Positions 59,030 to 64,000 of a DNA stretch of 64,000 bases are shown one piece after another; positions within the stretch are counted from its first letter, which is position 1, and every line of letters begins with the position of its first letter. The stretch comes from Chryseobacterium sp. G0201 (lineage in GTDB: Bacteria > Bacteroidota > Bacteroidia > Flavobacteriales > Weeksellaceae). The stretch covers positions 682,001-746,000 of the forward strand of contig NZ_CP033917.1 in assembly GCF_003815655.1 (NCBI RefSeq), written 5' to 3'. The notes below the pieces were generated by a model. It had not been told where the DNA came from, did not search any database, and saw nothing but the letters and a program-made list of their open reading frames with translations. The translations under genes and the position numbers were made by a program.

Positions 59030-59059
59030 ACCTCTCAAAAAAAATTTGAGAGGTTTTTA
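59030..59059. terminator. Second, tandem terminator after gapA
   Basis: ACCTCTCAAA (59030-59039) pairs with TTTGAGAGGT (59045-59054), with an A-tract before it and a T-tract after it. It may be a backup for gapA or stop transcription from either strand. Confidence 0.8.
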
Positions 59060-59332
59060 GTTTATCCTTTTCAACAGCTAACGAAAATTTTAAACTTTAT
59101 CATTAATACACTGTTCTCTGCAAAACAGCGTATTTCTTATTTTTTATTGTTTGATTAAAATTTTTCTGAACGAAGAATAAGTGTAGAAATATTCAACTGT
59201 AAAGCTAAACAGTTTAAAGAAAGTTTTCACGGTTATTAACTACACAAAGTTTAGAATTTTATCCCGATAAAAAAATCCCCCTTTTGAGGTATTTTTAAGA
59301 AAATTTTAACTATTTTTAAGCAAAACTGAATC
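59060..59332. other. Intergenic stretch before the LuxR-type regulator
   Basis: No gene, structured RNA or repeat is seen after the tandem terminators. It should hold the regulator's promoter, but no exact TAnnTTTG box was found. Confidence 0.45.
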
Positions 59333-60109
59333 ATGCAGAACTCGGAGAAAGAACACCCTTTAATTGAAATTTGGAATAGCTATCCTGGCGTCAGGAAAAA
59401 TGATAAGAAAACTCTACAAAGGCCTCCGATAGAAAGAATCATTGGAGAAATGTTCGCTATTGGAAAGTTCTATTACTATGTCTTAAACCTTACCAACAGT
59501 ACAGTTTCTCATCATCATGAAAATATTTTACAGCTTCATGGTCTAAAAAAATATCCGGAAAATCTAAAAGAAGTTATAGATCTCACCCACCCCGATGATA
59601 TTCCGTTTGTCATGAAAGCTGAACAAACCGTCATCGAAAAAATGCTGGAAATAGGTCTTGATCACCAACTTTTCATAAAATCAAGTTATTGTTTCAGAAT
59701 GAAAACCGCTAATGGAAGTTATGAATTGTTTCATCATCAGGCAATTCCGACTCTGGAAGATGAAAACGGACATATCATTCAATCTATAAATATTCACACC
59801 AATATTCATCATATCACAAAACAAAATCCGTACACCGTTTTGGTTTCGGGAATAGGTCCAAGAAACGATTTTCATCAAATCAAAATTGAAGATGAATTGT
59901 TATCAAAGCATTCCTGCATGAATTTAACAAAAAGAGAAACCGAAGTGATATCACTTATCGCTAAAGGATATTCCGGCGCTGAAATATCAAAAATGCTTAT
60001 TTTATCTGAACATACCGTACGGACACATCGAAGAAATATTTTAGCAAAAACAAGCTCAAGAAACAGCAAAGAACTCGTAAAAAAAGCTTTTGAATGGGGA
60101 CTTGTTTAA
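59333..60109 (+). CDS. LuxR-type helix-turn-helix regulator with N-terminal PAS-like sensor region
   Basis: This 258-residue protein has a C-terminal LuxR HTH (about 198-258: L-T-K-R-E-T-E-V-I-S-L-I-A-K-G-Y-S, then T-V-R-T-H-R-R-N-I-L-A-K). The N-terminal 190 residues include F-Y-Y-V-L-N-L-T-N-S-T (about 46-56), a long helix and the later Y-E-L-F-H-H-Q-A-I (about 130), consistent with a PAS-like domain. It has no receiver aspartate, so it is not a standard two-component partner. Ligand and targets are unknown. Confidence 0.85.
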   Translation: MQNSEKEHPLIEIWNSYPGVRKNDKKTLQRPPIERIIGEMFAIGKFYYYVLNLTNSTVSHHHENILQLHGLKKYPENLKEVIDLTHPDDIPFVMKAEQTVIEKMLEIGLDHQLFIKSSYCFRMKTANGSYELFHHQAIPTLEDENGHIIQSINIHTNIHHITKQNPYTVLVSGIGPRNDFHQIKIEDELLSKHSCMNLTKRETEVISLIAKGYSGAEISKMLILSEHTVRTHRRNILAKTSSRNSKELVKKAFEWGLV

Positions 60110-60249
60110 TGTAAATTGTGAATGGTCAATAGTGAATTAATTCTATCAAAAATTCACAAGCAAAGCGATTTAACAATTAACTATTCACCTTTAAATCCTG
60201 ATAAATCTCACCAAGGAATTTCGGCTTAAAACTTGTATTTTTATACTTG

Positions 60250-61446
60250 ATGGAAAAAGCAATTTTACAACCTCGTTTTAAGGACTCTCAACATTTCAAA
60301 GACTTTTGGAGTAAAGGCAACGGAAAACAACTTACTGAATTTTCAGGAGCAGAAGTGAGTTTTAGAGATTTTGAAAAATTCGCTCCCTATTTTTATCATG
60401 TTGATGAAATTGGGGATGAAGTTGTAAAAGACGTTTATCTCACTAAAAAATTCAGTGAAGGCTCAAAAGAAATTGAAGGCTACATCCGAAATGGAGTTTC
60501 AGAAAATGACAACGTTCCTGAAAGTGTAAAAAAGTTGTTTTCACAAACACAACACGTCCCTGAATGGCTTGATTATGATTTGCTTAAAAGCGGCGCCGAA
60601 CTTTGCATGAGAAGTAATCTGGATTCTTTAATCTCCCTGAGAGATTACTGCTTAATTGGTGGTTACGATTATGCTTACCTCAACAAACCACTTATTGTAA
60701 CCGAAGCTTTGAAGAAAGGAGCCGTAAAACGTCTTTCCGAAACATTGGATTTCTGGGTCAATGCAACAAGGTACAATGCTCTGGAAATCCACGCAAAAGG
60801 TTATGAATTTGCCATCAAAACTCGATTAATCCATTCCTACGCAAGACTTTCGATTAAAAAACATTACAAAGAATGGGATACCGAAAATTGGGGTGAACCC
60901 ATCAATTCCTGGGATATGATGGCTACGTACATTGGCTTCAGTCTGGTTTTTCTTCACAGTCTTAAAAAATTAGGAAATACATTTTCCACTGAAGAAGAAA
61001 AAGGCCTTTTCCATCTTTGGAAATATGTCGGATATCTTTTAGGTATCCCCGAAAATCTTTTACCGGGCGATAAAAAACAAGCTACAGAATATTTTTATTT
61101 ATGGACTTCCGTTCAGCCACCTGCCGACAAGGATTCCGCTTTATTGGCTCATTCTCTTTTGAATGAATCTTTAGAAAATCCAATCTTAAAATTTAAGTTT
61201 CAACGAAAAAATTTACGCTATCTACACATTTGCTGTACATGGTTTTTATTGGATGATGAAGTTTGCAGAAGATTGCAAATTCCGGATGTTCCCAACAGAA
61301 ATTTATTTCCCAATACCAAAATAATCATTAATAAAATTTACGACAATTTGGTGAATCGTAATGCCAGAATTAAGAGAGGTAACAAGGCTCAATTGAAAGT
61401 GTTGGAAGATTATTTGAGAGTTACCAAAAATTCAAATTTTCATTAA
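60250..61446 (+). CDS. MpaB/DUF2236-family oxygenase-like protein
   Basis: The ATG at 60250 gives 398 residues; a TTG three bases earlier would add one residue. The family has an all-helical fold that can bind haem b, as in latex-clearing protein. Visible segments are V-P-E-W-L-D-Y-D-L-L (about 97-106), L-S-E-T-L-D-F-W-V-N-A-T (about 161-172) and the His-containing L-I-H-S-Y-A-R-L (about 193-200), a candidate haem ligand region. The latex-clearing protein itself is secreted, whereas this has no signal peptide. The substrate is unknown. Confidence 0.8.
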   Translation: MEKAILQPRFKDSQHFKDFWSKGNGKQLTEFSGAEVSFRDFEKFAPYFYHVDEIGDEVVKDVYLTKKFSEGSKEIEGYIRNGVSENDNVPESVKKLFSQTQHVPEWLDYDLLKSGAELCMRSNLDSLISLRDYCLIGGYDYAYLNKPLIVTEALKKGAVKRLSETLDFWVNATRYNALEIHAKGYEFAIKTRLIHSYARLSIKKHYKEWDTENWGEPINSWDMMATYIGFSLVFLHSLKKLGNTFSTEEEKGLFHLWKYVGYLLGIPENLLPGDKKQATEYFYLWTSVQPPADKDSALLAHSLLNESLENPILKFKFQRKNLRYLHICCTWFLLDDEVCRRLQIPDVPNRNLFPNTKIIINKIYDNLVNRNARIKRGNKAQLKVLEDYLRVTKNSNFH

Positions 61447-61893
61447 TTTTTTTAGAAGCTAATTCCCGCTTTCCACTATATCTTTTTCGCCAACGCTTTT
61501 TTTCAAAGCCATTTCAGAAAAAGGATGTCGTTGCAATCGGGGCTAGATTGAGATTGTATTTTCAACAGTTCAACGTAGAACAAAAGTTTGTCATCCTGAA
61601 AGGATCCAAACACTAATCTTTCCATCATATTTTCTAATACTATTTCGAGATCCTTTCAGGACAACAACCTTTGTGGATGATTGTTAAAAGAAGAAAAGTT
61701 TAAATAAGCTCAATATTAAAAGAATGTTTGAATAGTAAAAATATTCACAAACTTTACCCCTCAATAAACAACACGACTTTAATCCTGCATTTAATTCGTT
61801 TTGAATAATATACCCTATCGAATTTTATATTTTTTTAACTATAAAATCAATTTTCAGGAGCAAATAATATTAGTTTTTGAAGGTAAAATTCCG
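61447..61893. other. Intergenic stretch before recA, holding a palindromic repeat
   Basis: About 450 bases without a gene. It contains an imperfect palindrome (61587-61668) and the recA promoter at the right end. Confidence 0.55.
61587..61668. repeat. Imperfect palindrome, TTTGTCATCCTGAAAGGATC family
   Basis: The arm at 61587-61606 (TTTGTCATCCTGAAAGGATC) is matched inverted at 61649-61668 in about 17 of 20 positions. It shares TTTGTCAT with the repeat at 12607 and the TGTCAT core with that at 38710, but the inner part differs. Confidence 0.7.
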
Positions 61894-61901
61894 TATTTTT
61901 G
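61894..61901 (+). promoter_or_regulatory. -7 promoter element of recA
   Basis: TATTTTTG (TAnnTTTG) lies 20 bases before the ATG at 61922. No LexA-type box is visible. Confidence 0.55.
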
Positions 61902-61921
61902 AGCAATTATTTTAACAACAG

Positions 61922-62929
61922 ATGAGCAACATAGAAGATAAGAAAAAAGCATTAGCATTAGTGCTTGACAAGCTAGATAAAACATACGGAAAAGGAACTG
62001 TAATGACGTTAGGAGATAGTGCAATCGACACTACTATCGAAGTTATTCCTTCAGGATCTTTAGGATTAGATATCGCTTTAGGCGTTGGTGGTTATCCTAG
62101 AGGAAGAATCATTGAGATCTACGGACCTGAATCTTCAGGTAAAACAACTTTAACGCTTCACGCGATTGCAGAAGCTCAGAAAGCAGGCGGAATTGCTGCA
62201 TTTATCGATGCAGAGCACGCTTTTGACAGAGGGTATGCAGGAAAACTAGGAATTGATCTTGAAAACTTGATCATTTCTCAACCGGACAATGGTGAACAGG
62301 CTTTAGAAATTGCTGACAACCTGATCCGTTCAGGAGCAATTGACATTGTGGTAATTGACTCAGTAGCTGCCTTGACTCCAAAAGCAGAGATCGAAGGTGA
62401 AATGGGAGATTCTAAAATGGGTCTTCATGCAAGATTGATGTCTCAGGCGTTGAGAAAATTGACTGCAACTATTTCTAGAACAAAATGTACCGTAATTTTC
62501 ATCAACCAGTTGAGAGAAAAAATCGGTGTAATGTTCGGAAACCCTGAAACGACAACGGGTGGTAACGCATTGAAATTCTATGCTTCTGTAAGAGTTGACA
62601 TCAGAAAAGCAAGTGCACCTATCAAAAACGGAGACGAAGCTGTAGGAAGCCGTGTAAAAGTGAAAATTGTGAAAAACAAAGTTGCTCCACCTTTCAAAAT
62701 GGCAGAATTCGACATTATGTACGGTGAAGGTGTTTCTAAAACAGGAGAAATCCTTGATGCTGCAGTAGATATGGGAATTGTGAAGAAAAGTGGTTCTTGG
62801 TTCAGCTACGGCGAAACTAAGCTAGGGCAAGGTCGTGATGCTGTAAGAGATCTATTAAAAGACAATCCTGAGCTTTCTGAGGAATTAGAAAACAAAATCA
62901 AAGAAGAATTGAAAAATAAGGCTAACTAA
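61922..62929 (+). CDS. recA: Recombinase RecA
   Basis: RecA forms filaments on single-stranded DNA for homologous recombination and the SOS response. The 335-residue protein has Walker [10 protein letters not shown] (68-76), Walker B I-V-V-I-D-S-V (about 140-146), the DNA-binding loops (about 157-165, and the segment with [12 protein letters not shown] near 201-212) and a short acidic/basic C-terminal tail. There is no intein. It is monocistronic between its own promoter and a strong terminator; the following gene is convergent. Confidence 0.98.
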   Translation: MSNIEDKKKALALVLDKLDKTYGKGTVMTLGDSAIDTTIEVIPSGSLGLDIALGVGGYPRGRIIEIYGPESSGKTTLTLHAIAEAQKAGGIAAFIDAEHAFDRGYAGKLGIDLENLIISQPDNGEQALEIADNLIRSGAIDIVVIDSVAALTPKAEIEGEMGDSKMGLHARLMSQALRKLTATISRTKCTVIFINQLREKIGVMFGNPETTTGGNALKFYASVRVDIRKASAPIKNGDEAVGSRVKVKIVKNKVAPPFKMAEFDIMYGEGVSKTGEILDAAVDMGIVKKSGSWFSYGETKLGQGRDAVRDLLKDNPELSEELENKIKEELKNKAN

Positions 62930-62947
62930 GTTTTTCAATAAAAAATA

Positions 62948-62980
62948 AAAATCGGCGGAGCTAAAAGCTCCGCCGATTTT
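62948..62980. terminator. Strong bidirectional terminator after recA
   Basis: AAAATCGGCGGAGCT (62948-62962) pairs perfectly over 15 bp with AGCTCCGCCGATTTT (62966-62980), loop AAA. It lies between the convergent recA and S9 peptidase genes. Confidence 0.93.
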
Positions 62981-62988
62981 GTTATTAA

Positions 62989-64000
62989 TTAAGGCTTTTC
63001 GTCTGTTAACTCAAAGCCCCAATCTTTTCCTTTTTGCGTGGCAGGAACTCCTTTTACCATCCAAGCCGGAGCTTTAGCATCTTTAAGATAATAATCAAAA
63101 AACTGCTGTTCACGGATTTGGATATCTTTTCTGTTCTGGCGTTTTATAAGATTATGGTCGTCACCATTATAATTCAGAAGCCAAACCGGTTTTCCGAGAC
63201 GGCGTAATGCAGTAAACATTTCAATTCCCTGATACCAAGGCACAGCTCCATCTTTATCATTACTCATAATGACTACCGGAGTTTTCACCTTATCAATCGT
63301 AAAAAGTGGTGAATTTTTAATATAAAGTTCCGGTGCTTCCCATAGATTTTTCCCTAATCTGCTCTGCGATTTTTCATACTGAAATTGGCGATTCATTCCT
63401 GAAGACCAACGGATTCCTCCATAAGCAGAAGTCATATTGACGACCGGTGCACCACTCCATGCTGCAGCGTACATATCGGTATGAGCAATAAGATAAGCTA
63501 CCTGATAGCCACCCCAGCTTTGTCCCTGAATTCCTATTTTTGTGCCATCTACCCAAGAATTTTGTTTCAACTTTTCAACTCCGGAATTAATGTATTCCAT
63601 CGCAGATTCTCCAGGTAAACCATCGGTATAAGAAATATCAGGGGTGAAAACCAAATATCCGTTGCTCACAAAATAAGAGATATTCAATCTTGAAGGCGTT
63701 GGAGCCGGAGCTATATAACGATTCAGATTATCAGAAAGCTTTTCATAGAAATAGACGATCATAGGATATTTTTTATTCGGGTCAAAATTTTCCGGTTTGT
63801 ACAAAACTCCTGTAGATGTATTTCCTTTTGACGTTGTCCAGTGTATTAATTCGTCAGTTCCCCAATTGAAAAGCTTTTGCTGTGGATTGGTATCACTCAG
63901 CTTTTCTTGTTTAGAGAAATCCGATGTCGCAAAAATATTGGGAGAATCGGTGTATGATTCTTTAGTTAAAATATATTCCTCTGCATTTTTCGCTTTTTGA
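62989..64000 (-). CDS. S9-family (prolyl oligopeptidase-like) peptidase, C-terminal part (cut by window edge)
   Basis: The frame stays open from the stop at 62989 to the window edge; a TTG at 63804 is not its true start. At least 336 residues are present, forming the alpha/beta-hydrolase catalytic domain of an S9 peptidase. The nucleophile is in G-Q-S-W-G-G-Y, the acid in S-N-D-K-D-G-A-V-P and the His in G-D-D-H-N-L. P-M-I-V-Y-F-Y-E and Y-L-V-F-T-P-D-I fit the fold. The region before it (near W-G-T-D-E-L-I-H-W-T-T, with L-Y-K-P-E-N-F-D) belongs to the end of a propeller. Substrate class (dipeptidyl or oligopeptidase) cannot be set from this part. Confidence 0.9.
   Translation of the reverse strand, partial: QKAKNAEEYILTKESYTDSPNIFATSDFSKQEKLSDTNPQQKLFNWGTDELIHWTTSKGNTSTGVLYKPENFDPNKKYPMIVYFYEKLSDNLNRYIAPAPTPSRLNISYFVSNGYLVFTPDISYTDGLPGESAMEYINSGVEKLKQNSWVDGTKIGIQGQSWGGYQVAYLIAHTDMYAAAWSGAPVVNMTSAYGGIRWSSGMNRQFQYEKSQSRLGKNLWEAPELYIKNSPLFTIDKVKTPVVIMSNDKDGAVPWYQGIEMFTALRRLGKPVWLLNYNGDDHNLIKRQNRKDIQIREQQFFDYYLKDAKAPAWMVKGVPATQKGKDWGFELTDEKP

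Noticed and set aside
60117..60187. Imperfect inverted repeat (GTGAATGGTCAAT with ATTAACTATTCAC) before the MpaB-like gene
   Set aside because: The match is partial and AT-rich; it may be a relic of a dispersed repeat, but support is weak.
62989..63804. Start of the S9 peptidase at TTG 63804
   Set aside because: The same frame continues to the window edge with peptidase-like sequence, so the gene is longer and cut by the window.

Overview
The window looks like chromosomal DNA from a Chryseobacterium-like member of the Flavobacteriales (Bacteroidota). The evidence is low GC with very AT-rich intergenic DNA, many promoters with the Bacteroidota -7 element TAnnTTTG, almost no Shine-Dalgarno sequences, several secreted proteins with type IX secretion (T9SS) sorting tails, a class II HMG-CoA reductase, a TonB-dependent receptor and type II NADH dehydrogenase. 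Genus is an inference from gene style; there is no rRNA or tRNA gene here to confirm it.

Positions 1 to about 6,300 are an integrated mobile element, entered part-way. From left to right it carries the start of a type I restriction specificity gene (hsdS), hsdM, a probable replication-initiator-like protein, a 50-residue micro-ORF, a small helix-turn-helix protein with a perfect 13-bp palindrome over its start, an unknown 313-residue protein and a tyrosine integrase, all on the minus strand. A plus-strand terminator with no gene in front of it (6,270-6,302) probably lies just outside the element's right end.

From 6,650 to about 28,980 come chromosomal genes: a glycosyltransferase, lipoproteins, a large membrane protein, aroC with two thioredoxin-fold genes after it, a DUF1232 gene, a fused pyrE-pyrF gene, two large outer-membrane proteins, three T9SS-tailed secreted proteins (two are tandem paralogues with a lamin-tail domain), dusB, and an EEP-nuclease/Lrp/deoC cluster.

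From 29,350 to 49,740 are mostly housekeeping genes: trmD-ndh, a GH25 lysozyme, a carboxypeptidase-regulatory-domain/hydrolase fusion, a nucleotidase, a GNAT-like protein, DUF1761, an Uup-type ABC-F protein, an oxidoreductase, a siderophore receptor with a PepSY partner, a peroxiredoxin, an MscS channel, sucC, a ClC channel and DUF423. A degenerate tandem array with a 42-bp period (47,006-47,214) lies between sucC and the ClC gene.

At 49,744-51,700 a two-gene AAA-ATPase plus RloB module, resembling the AbiL/RloAB type of abortive-infection system, is inserted directly upstream of DUF423. It has its own promoter with an overlapping 19-bp palindrome. This is the best candidate for an unusual defence system in the window.

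The right part holds an mvaA operon with an overlapping 55-residue membrane micro-gene, a radical-SAM/DUF4130 putative DNA repair pair, pfkA-gapA, a LuxR-type regulator, an MpaB/DUF2236 protein, recA, and the C-terminal part of an S9 peptidase that runs off the right edge. Three long imperfect palindromes with TGTCAT at their outer ends (12,607; 38,710; 61,587) look like members of related dispersed repeat families.
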